A stretch of DNA of 64,000 nucleotides from Mastigias papua (lineage: Eukaryota > Cnidaria > Scyphozoa > Rhizostomeae > Mastigiidae): assembly GCA_964019165.1 (NCBI GenBank), contig OZ025273.1:4521823-4585822 (forward strand). The letters are read 5' to 3'. Positions 16,701 to 27,700 of the stretch are shown here, piece after piece. A program made the translations under genes and the position numbers. The notes under the pieces are model-generated. The model was not told the origin of the DNA. It worked only from the letters and a program-made list of their open reading frames with translations, and made no database searches. Position 1 is the first letter of the stretch, and each line of letters opens with the position of its first letter.

Positions 16701-19321
16701 GCATAATGATCGCCAGCGGATGAACACTCCAGTCTAATTCGAGAAAGCCAAAGAATATTGTAGTAGCTTCAATATAGTTTCAATGTCAAATAACTAGTGC
16801 AACTGCAAAAACTTCTCCAAAAAGCTTAATGACTGTACGTTTGTAGCTTTTGAAGTTTGCAAAAACCTAGAAGGTTCATGTTTTCCGTTCGATACATGCA
16901 CAGACCATTACTACAAAGTGGAACGCAAAATACTTTGACAAGAGCACAGTCAAGAAAGGCACTCAAAGTCCAACGTCTATTTAATCATATGAAATGACTC
17001 TGCAATATTCTCTGGCTTTCTCCGGACAAAAGCGACTGGAGTGATCATCAGCTATGATAAGGCAATCTTCACTGTCAACTTAAGACAAAATGAAAAACTG
17101 AAAACTGAAAGATAGCATGATTTCAACGCACAAATGAACAAAAACATAAGAGAATACACCATACAAATACACAGTAGATCTATTTTTGATGCAAAAATGA
17201 AAAAATCTTTGAAAAACACAAATTTAAGCCAGACTTTACGAAAAGCTTGTCAACTGACAGTTGGTCGGCTCAATTCGCTCGTTATGTTGACGTCCCATAC
17301 TTTGATGAATATCCTCCAAAAAAGCTTTTAGTTATGCTCTCCTCTTTCATAGCAAAAGAGATATTCTGACAAACAAACACAATACACTTGAACTACACAA
17401 GGCAGATGAGGGAAGATGTATTTGAAACCAGAGGTGCAGAAGTAAATTGATAGATAGGGGGCTCTTTTCGTACAAAGATTTTATAAGAAACTAAGACTTC
17501 GGCCTACGTACTGAGAAACTGAGAGTGCGGTCAAGCAAAGAATGAATTATAATGCTTTCAAATTTTAGTTGAACTCTAAATTTAAAATAAGAATGATTAA
17601 GCGAGAAGCAAAATTAACTATTTATTTCATAATGATATTTTCTCAAGTGCTAATGAATGTTGATTGTATGGTCTTTCACTTCCAAGACGACTTCGTGGGC
17701 TGCGTCCCCTATAATTCGCAGTTAGGAGCTAAGCTCTCAGGCCCCCCCTCTCTTCTATACCACTGCTTAAAATCAACTCCAAATAAAGAAAATGTGAAAA
17801 AGGTATAGTTGGAGAAATGTTTAGCATTATCTCAGTCTAATGTAGTGGCAAAAGAATCACGCAAACTACATGCTCAGTTAGGTGATTAAACGACAGATGA
17901 CAGATTAGATAGGAGGCAATAAGCACCATCGTTCATATCACATGTGAACAAAGAATGATACGTACAGGAGAAATTTGTCATATTTGCTGTGGAAGATAAC
18001 AAGAAAATGTTCTAGACCAGAATAATAGGATAGACACCGTATAGTTGGTGGGAAATCAACTCAACGTGGCCAGGAAACAAAAGAGACGGGGGGAGCTATT
18101 CTTGCAGGGAGGCAAAAAAAATCAACAGTACTTTGTTGGACGCCACATTAGACAATCTTTATCTTCATCAACAATAACAAAGGGAAAGAACGAACTATGT
18201 TCCTACAAAATATATACTGTGTGATCAAGAGTGGACAATACGGAGAAAAGCATTAAACATAAAACAAAAGCTCGTAGCAGCGAGGTGCCTTAAAAGGACA
18301 GTTGGAAGAAGAAGGAATGTCAGGTTTGTCTACTTGCTGTTGGAGTTAGAAATGACGGAAGATAGCGTAAAATGATTAAAAGACTAGACCCAGACGAAGA
18401 AAAGTAAATTTCAGCGACCAAGAAAAACACTGGATTCTAAAATATTATCAAAAATAAATATATGATAGATGATAGAAGCAGGCTAAAACCTCTGGGACAG
18501 GCTGTATTCCACATTTCAATACTACATCATTCAACTGACTCTCCAAGTCTGGATTCAATAACACTTCATATGGCGGAATCTGAAATGTAAGTTTATATTA
18601 CAAAATGAGAAAAATGCTTGCCAATACTTGTAAAACAAGTCAACAAATCCAAATAACGTTATGCAATAAATTCTTAATTCTTAACCAATTGGTATCAATA
18701 ATGAGATTTAAGATGTTAAATATGATATGTTAATACTTCGACATTTCTTGAGTTTGAAATAGAGCTTTTTGACGAGTGCATGAAGTTTAAGCAACCTTAG
18801 CAAACATCAAAGTTATGTTCAATGGAAGTGTTTTCCAGCAGCACTTTGCCCATTTGTCCTGCTTTCTTAATAATTGCAAAGCTTTAATAGTGGCCTGCTA
18901 TTATTTCGGTTCCCCTATGGAGGTCTACCAGGTCGTCACCTGGTAGCCTAGTGAATAAATCTAAGCCTGCTAGTGGACTAGGTGGGGACAGGAATGACAA
19001 TTTATTGTGAAGGTTTATCAGTATTATATGCTGATCTCATGAATAATGCAATGAGCAATCAGATAGAATAAAATAGAAAGGAAAAATGAATAGATAGAAT
19101 AAATAAAGAATACTTCATCTGTCTTCTGTTTCTTTGGCTGTAACTGCCCTGGCAAAGCAGCTTCAATGGCACCAAGATGAAACAGTTGGCGTACAAGACT
19201 CAGTGCACAAGATTGAGCAGCCAGTTTCTTGTTGGATCCTGATTCACGGCCAGTTATTGCTGAAACCAAATAAGGCTACAATTCAGATCAGTACTCAATT
19301 GAAATCATCAATCATCATCAC

Positions 19322-19402
<81 letters not shown>

Positions 19403-19403
19403 T

Positions 19404-19500
<97 letters not shown>

Positions 19501-22500
19501 CCACCACCATCGCCATAATCATCAGTCAGGTGTAACCAAATTTACAGCAAGTGCTCTTCACAAGTCCCTGTCTTTTATGGCACAATTTGGCTCAGAGACT
19601 TGTCAGGTGTATGTTTATATAATCTAGTATGGACCAACCAATTAGCTAATATCCATGCTGAGGTTTCCAAAGGAGGGTAAGCCTAGCTGGTTTCTGATGT
19701 CCAGAGCAATATCTGGAGCAATGTCTAGCTAGTCCTTCTAACACCATTTAGTTTTACAGTCATCCAATCATCATTATCAAACTGAATAAGAAAGCATGAT
19801 ATAGACATAAACTGAAAAAATAAAAACAAGTAGGAGAGCTATAAAATTACTTGATACCAGACTTGTAACATTTATCAAAATCAGACACGCTACTAACTTC
19901 TTCTAAATTCTTTCACATGAACTTGCAACTCAGCAGTAAAAAACCTAAAATGCACCAACATAAAACATCTCATTAAAAAGACATCCTGTTAACACTATTT
20001 CTACTTTAGCTTGCTTCCTATTTCAATAATCCACTATTTTTAAGTGAAAACAACATAATCTCTGTGCCATAAGATATCTTTCTCAAGATCAAATGTGAAT
20101 TGTGGAGAGCTAGGCCTATTGGCCAACTTTCTTTATGGGAAGATATCCTAAATCCATTAACTGTTAAGGAGGTGATGATATCAGCTAGATAATATCCATT
20201 TATTGGCCAGGATTACCTTATACACAGGGGTGCCCTGGAGGTGGAGGGGGATTGGGGGCTTAGTCCTCTTTGTCAAGATGATGAGAGTTCTGGGAGGGGG
20301 CACAGCCCCCTTCTAATGAGTGCATGCTTACTTGACAACTTCCTAGATTGTTAATATTAACTTACCTTTTACTAATAGGAATTTGTAGGTGAGTGGCCAA
20401 GCGGTTCAGCAAGCTTCTGCCAGCTAGCTGAAGTTAGGCTTGGCTGTGCTAGGTCAGCAACTGGATCGGCAACTTTCCAGGTAAATGAACAAAGCAACTC
20501 ACCCCGTCGTCCTTCGCAAGGGATGTTAAACTAGGGGTCCCATGCCTGGATGCACAGTAGGCCTAAATTAGCTCAAAATGCTAGATATAACAGCCTACTC
20601 AAAATAAAATAAAACAACAATAACAACAACAACCCTTTCCTACAGTTTTACATATATTGTACATCAACTCTGTACACCTTTTGTATCACTTGGTATGTAA
20701 TTGAATTTGAGCAGCTTAGAATGAAATATCAAGTGCAGTCAGGGGAGTGGTCAACAGAATGGACTACAGCACACCCCCTGTCAACTGTTTAGGATGGCCC
20801 CCCTGATGATATCTGTGTTAAAATGCATATAAGAAACTGACCTTGCATGATCTGGTCCCTCAGAATAATACTTGAAATCAGCTGGCAATCTTCTCGATTG
20901 TAAAAATTGATGTAGTTTAGCCTTTGCATTTGCTAATGTCCAGTTTCCATGGAGATGTGCATTTGTGTCCACACTCTCGGCCTTTGGAGCAGAAAAACTA
21001 CTACTTGACAAAAAGACATTTGATTGTATATACAGCAGATCAGTTGCTGCTTAGAAGAGAAAATACAAGTCACCTATATGGTCTAACTACATACATCCCT
21101 GTACTGTGGTCTAGTTGACTGAAAATCAATGTTGCTCAAAGAATGGTGTCTACAGTGGTCATCATCTCTATTCTTGCTATCAAGTTCTTGATAATTGATA
21201 AAATTATCTCTCCCTCAGGAGATATTATAACTGTGACCCTGATGCCACCAAATGGCACAGATGACAAACTTAATTAGATTACACATAATCAGGAGCAAGT
21301 CAAAACTATACCAAAGAGCCTGGAACAAACTTATAATACTGATCTTATTTGATAATCAAATTTTACAAAAACAGATGCATAGTGCTCAGACACATTTAAT
21401 CTGGCCTTGCCCTGAGCAAAATAAAGGTGCTCAAAAACACGAGCTCCTTGAATAATATAGGGGCTCCATTTTGCACCCCTTCTAAGAATGCATACCTATG
21501 ACTTCAAGGATTTAGGTGAGTGACATCATGCTCTATGCATAATTTTAGGCATGCTTCAGGTGCTTGTGCTTGACTGAGTACCTTTCTGAGCAAGGCCTGA
21601 TTTAATATCTATGGCATCTATATCTTTTCTATCACTTACATCTAGATCTTCTAATTTTCTCTTTCTCTCATACATATTATAATGATAACCTGACTCTTCT
21701 TTGATAGCTCTTTGGTGGCCTTAAAACATGGAATAAAAAATGAAACAGCAGCTTGAGAATGGTAAAAGCTGTGAACAGAACAATTCTGTAACAATTCATA
21801 GGGTGAAAATATGTGCTTCTCTTGAGTACCAAATAATTGCTCCCCCCCCTCACTTGCTAATTTATGAATTTTCCTCCATGATTTTTTCAGTGAAATTGTG
21901 ATATTTCCCTGGGTCTAATTTCATTTAATTAGAGACTAATGAAAAATTTTTGTATAATTGCTTACACTATAAGTTCCTTTACCTTGCTTTTTATTGATAA
22001 TTCATGAATAGTCAGTCTTCCTAAGTTGTTCTTGGAAATATCCACATGTTTTTTCCCTACCCCTCCATTTGCTCCAACCCCCAATTACTACCTTTCAGAG
22101 CACTTTCCAACCCCCCCCCCCAATTATTCCCATCCCATGTTTATTTGGTACTCAAGAGTAAGTGGTGTCTTCATGTCATCTTAATGCTACAATGAAGCTG
22201 AATCAAAGCTTAGTATTGACAAGGTGCTGATGATACTAAAGCACAACTCATCATGTTTGCTAATAACAGCATTCATTACTCATTCATTCATTCATTCATT
22301 CATTTATTCATTTATTTATTCATTCAATCAGTCATTCATTCGTTCATTCATTTACTCATTCACTTACTCATTCATTCATGCATTCATTCAAACATTCATT
22401 TATTCATTCATTCACTTACTCATTCATTCATTCATTTGTTTATTCATTCATTCAGTCATTCATTCACTTCCTAGATTTCATTCATTCATTCACTGATTGA

Positions 22501-24710
22501 TTCATAGAGAAGAGAAATTAACTAATTGATTCATTAACCAATTCATTCTTTCATTCATTTTATAGATTTTCACTGATTCATTGATTCATTGAGTCATTCA
22601 TTCATTCATTCACTCACATTTCAGGTACATATTTTCATTCATTCATTAAGCGGATGGGTTCGATGACAGATTTAATGAAAATGCATCCAGTGATGATGAA
22701 TATTGCATTTTAGAAGAAAATGACGAGGTATCATCTTTATACTAGCTGCGTGTCATCTGCGTATCACCTGGTGTGTATATTATAAGCAAACTAATTCTAA
22801 GCCGCATCCATGAAGTATATAAACTGCATAAAAAGAATAGACCAGAAATACACTTGTCTTTTGAGTAAACGTTTCGATTAAAATCTTATTTATTTATTTA
22901 CTTCATAGATTTTCATTTATTTATTCATTCATTTCAAAGATTTTCATAAGCCTATTCATTGATTTCTTCATACACTTATTCATTCATCTGATTGTCATGA
23001 ACCAAGTATTCATAATGATAGATTCATTCAAAAAGGTGAAATCATTAAATAAAAGATGGGGCAAGTGTTGCACCCAAATGAGACAGGGCTTTTGAAACTG
23101 AACCAATTGCAGATATAGTTGCATAAATTCTGTCACCTGATACTTGACTTATTTCATTTGCTTGTATTTGTGGAGTAACTTTTGGTTGTGGTACAGGAAT
23201 TGAATTTGGAAGTGCTTGTGGTGTCACAGACATGCTATATCCTTGACCAGACTAAAAATCAAAATAAAAATTAATAACAAATTAAACTGCAAATCAGATG
23301 AAAGCATTTTTTCTTTTCTAATATACAATCTCAGAGCTCACAGATCTCACACAATGGGGATTAGGCCTGTGCATTGGAGCAATCTCTTACTCTCACAAAC
23401 TTGTTGCTTTATGTACACAAGGATATTTCACTTGAATTCCATTTTGTCAGGCTTCTGTGGGCCTACAGCTTTGAGCAGAGAGTTGTAAAGTATTTTAGAA
23501 CCAATCTGAAGATGTTACAATGGTTTGAAATGTGCATTAAACACAGCACAAATAATGTCTCACTCATGGTCAACCTGAAACTTGCAAGCTTTGCAATTAC
23601 AATTATGCAATCATGATGAATATTGTGACAATAATATCTCATGTTAATAATACTTCATGTGAAATCATTTACAAAGGTGCAAATTGAGGCAAGCATGAAG
23701 CTAAGGAGGCATACAGGACACTATCTGCCTAGCCAAAGGATGCTGGCTGTCTTTGCCTATTTAGCAAGTTTAAGAGAAAAACATGAAAAAATCTTGGACA
23801 AAGTGGAAAATTTTATGCAAGACAACCAGCAACAGTGATTGTATTACTGAAGATCTTTTGATAAAATTGTAATCATATGTGGTTAAGTAAAGTTAGGATT
23901 TTTGGCCTTTTATTGGCCCTATCCCCCCAACTTTTCAGGGCTGATTTCATGTTTGAATAAAGAGCAAGTATCACAGGCTACAAAATTTCTTTGCTATCTT
24001 ATTGGCAGCAAAGACAGAGGTAAACTGCATTATACAAAGAAAACCTATAAATTTCTTGGTACTTAAGTCTCTTTTTATGAGAAAAATAATTCTATCTAAA
24101 CCTACCAGAATATTTGGAGGAACTGAATTGACAGGCAGTTGCCCAGTTTCTACAAGATGATTTAAGAACTCTCTGGCAGCAGCAGCCTCGGCATCTTTCT
24201 TGTTACTTCCTCCACCAAGTGCAGCAAATTCTATACCTTCAATGGTCAGCTAAAATATAAAAATATAAGAAATTCACCAAGACTAAGTATTTGCAAATAA
24301 TCATGAATCTCAATGCAAATGTTCGTACTTCTAAAGATTTCTTGCTCAGTCAACCTAGTAAGGAGGATATTCCCCGTACACAACAAAGTATGGAGTCTTG
24401 AGTGCATGTCCTCCTACACTCGGACTCTTTCTGGTTATGCCCCTGTGATATTCTTGACTTCTCTACATAAGGACCCTTTTATGGTTCTTTATGGTATGAA
24501 CTCTGCAAATTGGCAAACTGGCCTAAGATCAAATGTACAGAATTAAAAACTAACAGCATACTGCTGTGTTTCCCTGAAAATAGAATTCAAGAAAGACTTT
24601 ACCCGATAGTTGAACCTCTGTGGCCCATTGGGAACAGCTTCATATCTCGGTTGCACGCGAAGTTGCTTACCGCACCACGAGTACAAAAACCCCTTCACTT
24701 CCCCCGCCAT
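5454..24710 (-). CDS. DHX9: ATP-dependent RNA helicase A (DEAH-box, DHX9 family), complete, 29 coding exons, 1217 aa
   Basis: Coding exons, 5' to 3': 24603-24710, 24106-24249, 23137-23251, 21640-21719, 20842-20981, 19898-19944, 19114-19259, 18490-18579, 16187-16351, 15521-15784, 15028-15169, 14449-14531, 13605-13761, 13033-13130, 12583-12681, 12292-12406, 12023-12117, 11776-11849, 11241-11393, 10665-10825, 9610-9721, 8795-8962, 8414-8498, 8066-8108, 7863-7918, 7308-7475, 7032-7147, 5892-6122, 5454-5652. All GT/AG; total 3654 nt with every phase matching. Domains: dsRBD1 (about 3-70, [14 protein letters not shown]), dsRBD2 (about 159-250, [16 protein letters not shown]), the conserved WNPW segment (328-331), Walker A GATGCGKT (400-407), DEIH (500-503), SAT (532-534), [10 protein letters not shown] (700-709), [10 protein letters not shown] (748-757), the HA2/OB region with [12 protein letters not shown], and a C-terminal RGG-rich tail (from about 1145). 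Human DHX9 is about 1270 aa. The family unwinds RNA and DNA duplexes, R-loops and dsRNA in the nucleus. A basic-acidic insert ([16 protein letters not shown]) sits where human DHX9 has its KDKKKK/acidic loop. Confidence 0.95.
5653..8413. other. DHX9 introns 24-28 region, AT-rich, with a (CACG/CA)n tract
   Basis: Introns between the last six DHX9 exons. Apart from the CA/CG-rich microsatellite at 7647-7738 I see no other gene or mobile element. Confidence 0.6.
7647..7738. repeat. (CACG)n / (CA)n microsatellite in a DHX9 intron
   Basis: Tandem CACG and CA units, about 90 bp, inside the intron between DHX9 exons 7863-7918 and 7308-7475. Confidence 0.93.
10437..10517. repeat. Two-copy direct repeat (~30 bp)
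   Basis: A ~30-bp segment beginning GCTTTTACTGTATGCCATAC occurs near 10437 and again near 10488, separated by short ATTAATC repeats. It lies in the DHX9 intron between exons 10665-10825 and 9610-9721. Confidence 0.8.
11091..11221. repeat. (GAGT)n microsatellite adjoining a DHX9 5' splice site
   Basis: About 130 bp of GAGT units with GAAT and GATT variants. The array ends about 20 bp inside the intron from the donor of DHX9 exon 11241-11393, so repeat-length changes occur close to a splice site. Confidence 0.93.
13897..14164. mobile_element. Non-autonomous hAT-like MITE (268 bp) in a DHX9 intron
   Basis: The left end reads CAGACCAGTGGTTCCCAAAC and the right end, reverse-complemented, CTGTACCAGTAGTTCCCAGG, forming imperfect terminal inverted repeats. 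CAG...CAGTGGTTCCCAA termini are typical of hAT/Charlie-like elements. No transposase frame fits in 268 bp. I did not find a clean 8-bp target duplication. It sits in the intron between DHX9 exons 14449-14531 and 13605-13761. Confidence 0.7.
14570..14840 (+). mobile_element. Probable tRNA-derived SINE copy
   Basis: Contains a B-box-like GGTTCGAAGC at 14631-14640 and downstream a body with AGTAAATGGGTATCTGG and CTAGGAAGTTACGA. The body block resembles one in the SINE at 39325-39558 (AGCAAATGTGTACCTAGTGG, then GGGAAGTTA). The A box is degenerate. Lies in the DHX9 intron between exons 15028-15169 and 14449-14531. Confidence 0.55.
16352..18489. other. Large DHX9 intron (2.1 kb)
   Basis: Intron between the WNPW exon (16187-16351) and exon 18490-18579. 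AT-rich. A 79-codon plus-strand frame near 17569-17808 has no recognisable motif. I see no mobile element or RNA gene. Confidence 0.6.
19309..19507. repeat. (CAT)n trinucleotide array, ~200 bp, in a DHX9 intron
   Basis: About 65 CAT units with one ATT interruption. It lies about 50 bp upstream (in transcript sense) of the acceptor of DHX9 exon 19114-19259. The nascent transcript therefore carries a long (AUG)n run, which explains the spurious poly-Met frame. Confidence 0.96.
20389..20632 (+). mobile_element. tRNA-derived SINE copy with A-rich tail
   Basis: The head GAGTGGCCAAGCGGTTCAG resembles the A-box half of a Leu/Ser tRNA. The body includes CTTCGCAAGGGATGTTAAAC followed by a GGGGTCCCATGCC block, and the copy ends in an A-rich AAATAAAATAAAACAACAAT tail. 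Inside the DHX9 intron between exons 20842-20981 and 19898-19944, antisense to the gene. Confidence 0.65.
21816..22162 (-). mobile_element. MITE, copy A of a two-copy TIR family (347 bp)
   Basis: Left end CTTCTCTTGAGTACCAAATA; right end, reverse-complemented, CTTACTCTTGAGTACCAAAT. The interior, read on the minus strand, matches the element at 28371-28737 along most of its length (for example shared CAATAAAAAGCAAGG and AATTTCACTG blocks). No coding capacity. It lies in the intron between DHX9 exons 23137-23251 and 21640-21719. Confidence 0.8.
22269..22650. repeat. Degenerate (ATTC)n tetranucleotide array, ~380 bp
   Basis: Long run of ATTC units with TTATTC, ACTC and GTTC variants and short unique interruptions. 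Weaker copies continue to about 23010. In the third DHX9 intron. Confidence 0.92.
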
Positions 24711-24782
24711 TTTGGGTACATACTCAATTCGAGGCTGATAGTTGTATACGAGACCATTGATAACAGAATTTTCTTGGAAGTA
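24711..24782. promoter_or_regulatory. Very short divergent intergenic segment (72 bp), predicted bidirectional DHX9/FBXL6 promoter
   Basis: The DHX9 ATG reads leftward from 24710 and the FBXL6 ATG rightward from 24783. Both 5' UTRs and core promoters must be inside these 72 bp or overlap the opposite first exon. No canonical TATA box stands out. Head-to-head housekeeping pairs with a shared promoter are common in animals, so sharing here is an inference from spacing. Confidence 0.7.
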
Positions 24783-27700
24783 ATGGCGGAAACAAAGAAA
24801 AAGAGAAGGAAAACCAAGATCACATCTAAAAGGAAAGGTACATGGATTTCAAGGCCGTTTGGAAAATTTGCAGATCCATTCTCATCAGACAGTTCAGATT
24901 CTGACTATATACCGGATGAGGCAGTCGATCCTTCTGTGAAATTGCCTGGGAAAAGGAAGAGAACAAAAAGCGGCAAAGGATCTCCAACAATGGAAGAAGA
25001 CCCGTTAGGAACTTGTAAAAAGAAATTAAAGCTTGAAAAAACAGGCAATCTTCTAAAACAAACTCTAGACAGTAGGGAATCAGATAGAATTTCACTGAGT
25101 AGTTCTGCCGATTGGAACAATATACCCACCGAAATTATAGTCAAAATCTTTAACTTACTCATTCAAGATTCCAACGGAATCCAACTCATATTACGGTATA
25201 TATTTTTTGATTTCATCATTTTTGTGCTTCATTTTATGTCTAAGATTTTCGTGTGAAGCCAAGTGAGTTTTTCAGTTGCTTACATTTTGGCTGCCTTTAT
25301 TACAAGGGCTATTGGTAATGCATCGAGTCCTCTAAGTTATCATTTCTTACTTGATAGCTACTTTCATGCACAAAGTAAGTAGCTTAGGTTAGTTTTCTTA
25401 AAATATTAAGGCTGTTTGTCCAAAATAAACAGCACAAAAATAGATGATTTATCCTCCCATATTAACTATTATTTAGAAGTGGAATGACTTGCAAGCAGTG
25501 GCATAATGGCTCAAAACATCCATCACTCTGGGAGAAAGTTGATCTGTCATTCATGTCACATTCATTTCGAGCTAATGATAAAACAATCAAAGCTCTAATT
25601 AGAAAACAAGGAGACAATATTCGTTCTTTGATTTTGACCAACTGGAAAAAAATAACAAGAAATGGATTGATGGTATATATACATGTATATATATATTACT
25701 GACATCTTTTTAGTGATTATGAAATTTGCTGGCCTTCACTCTACTTGTCATGTTTGATTCTTGTTCCAGTTTACTGACTTTTATTGATGAAAATACTGCT
25801 TGATTGTTTTTCAACAAAGCCTTTCTTTTGAATTAACTGTGTAAGAGAACTCTTCCTGGTCCAGTATTGCCTCTTATTAGCTTTTAAATATTTGTCCTAA
25901 GGCAATCTCTACAATGTGCCCAAACCTGGAAACTCTAAGCATTTCAGGATGTGAGCATAGTACAAGGCATGGAAAAGGGATTGATGCTGAATCCATTATT
26001 TCAATTATTGATAACTGTCAGCTAAGGAATATTGACTTCTCATGGTTTAAGGTTTGTTTCTGATTATCTAATTTTACAAACATTTAGTTTGTGGTATACA
26101 TTTGTTTGTTGTGCTGTTACTTTACAAACATACATCATGCGCAAAGACATATATTTACATATGCATATGTTTATATGTTTATATATATGTATATTTTTTT
26201 CAAACCTTACAGTTTAAACCATGTTAGTCACTAACCTTTATGAATTTTGATTTATATAGCTACCAAGCTCCAACAGAATAATGCACAAGTTGATGGAAGT
26301 GAGAGGAGGAGAATTAATGAGTCTGAATCTTTCTGGCTGCCCTGTGCAGTCAAATACATTAACTTTAATTATGGTATCAGTATTCAGTATTTATTTTCTC
26401 TATTTCTTTTTCAGTTTTCAGTATCATTATTTATTATATTGAAATGCATTTTGCAATATGAGTTTATCCACTAGTGGTTTTACTCATGTTTTTTGTTTGG
26501 TGGAAATTTCTTCTATAACAGAAGAAAGCAGCAATACTACATTGTGAAACGAAGTTCTAAAAAGTAGGAAATGACTTTATTACAACCATAAATTAGGTTT
26601 GAGTTAGTAGAAATTGGTCTACAGTTAAAAATTTATGTTATAAGTTATACATTTTGATGGGAAAAGCCATGATGAAAGCATTCTTCCTTCTCTGAGAAGT
26701 GTTTTGCAAATTTAATAGAAAATTAATGCACAGTCTATTGCTATTTCCCTAGCATTCTTGCAGAAATTTGCAGATTCTTGACATCTCAAATACTTCAATC
26801 TACTCCATCAATATTGAGAAGTTACAGGTGATGATAATTTTCTATTTTGTAGCCTCATTGCAACCATTAATAATTTAAAAATTTAAAATATCTCAAAACA
26901 ATGGAATAATATTTTTCTGGATGCTTATTTAGAATTGAGAAATCTAAATTTTTCCAGAGGAACTGTTTGCATAAGAAACAGATGTGCCGACTTCGTATAT
27001 TTTTAAGGCTTGACCTCAAAGTTTAAAAAAAAATTGTAAATTTTAAGTTTTCCTTTTATCTTTTCAATTTTAAGTTGCAGGTCCAAATCGGCCATCTAGA
27101 GGCCACCATTTTCTCCTAAGCTGCATTGTAAAATAAATTATGTATGTATGTATGTATGCCATTTATGTGTACTGCATTTTTCTTGCAGGCCAGCTGCCCG
27201 AATCTTAAGGAGCTATACATAGGACAAAGCAACCTTACTATCAAGTCTTCATCACATCGTATAAAAGAGGTATAGACAATGCAAAGATTTTGATCAATAA
27301 ATGTAAATTAGAGCTACTTGTCTGCAAGTACTTTATTTTGATAATTTCTGGTCAACAGCAGATAATAAAAAACTACTTTTTTGTGTTTTAGGCTCCTTGT
27401 TTTCAAGACTTAGTTGCTTTGGGCCTTCAGTGTGATTGCCTCACTGATGAAATTCTTGCACAGTATGTTTTTACACTTAGCTCTTCTGCATCAATGATCT
27501 TGTCTGCTTTCAGACTTTTTGTTTCCTGGTGTGCTAGCTGCATGACCTGATCGGCCATTGACTGGAAATCCTTTGTGATTAAAATGCATATTACCTCTAT
27601 ACTTTAGGAGTTCTCCATACAAAAAATAAACATGTGAATAGTTTTATTGTCCTTCCAGCAGTGAATTAGTTACCTGATGGCAACATTAAGGAGATGGAGA

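Noticed and set aside
20981..21007. Upstream acceptors adding SSSSFSAPK to the DHX9 dsRBD2 exon
   Set aside because: They would require phase 2 from the preceding exon, which ends in phase 0; the CCAAAG acceptor at 20982-20983 fits.
21121..21620. Additional DHX9 exon between the linker exon and dsRBD2
   Set aside because: The phase gap was resolved by exon 21640-21719 and the acceptor at 20982; no other segment is needed.
24510..24782. Upstream extension of the FBXL6 open frame
   Set aside because: It overlaps DHX9 exon 1 on the other strand and lacks family similarity; the ATG at 24783 gives a typical basic N-terminus.
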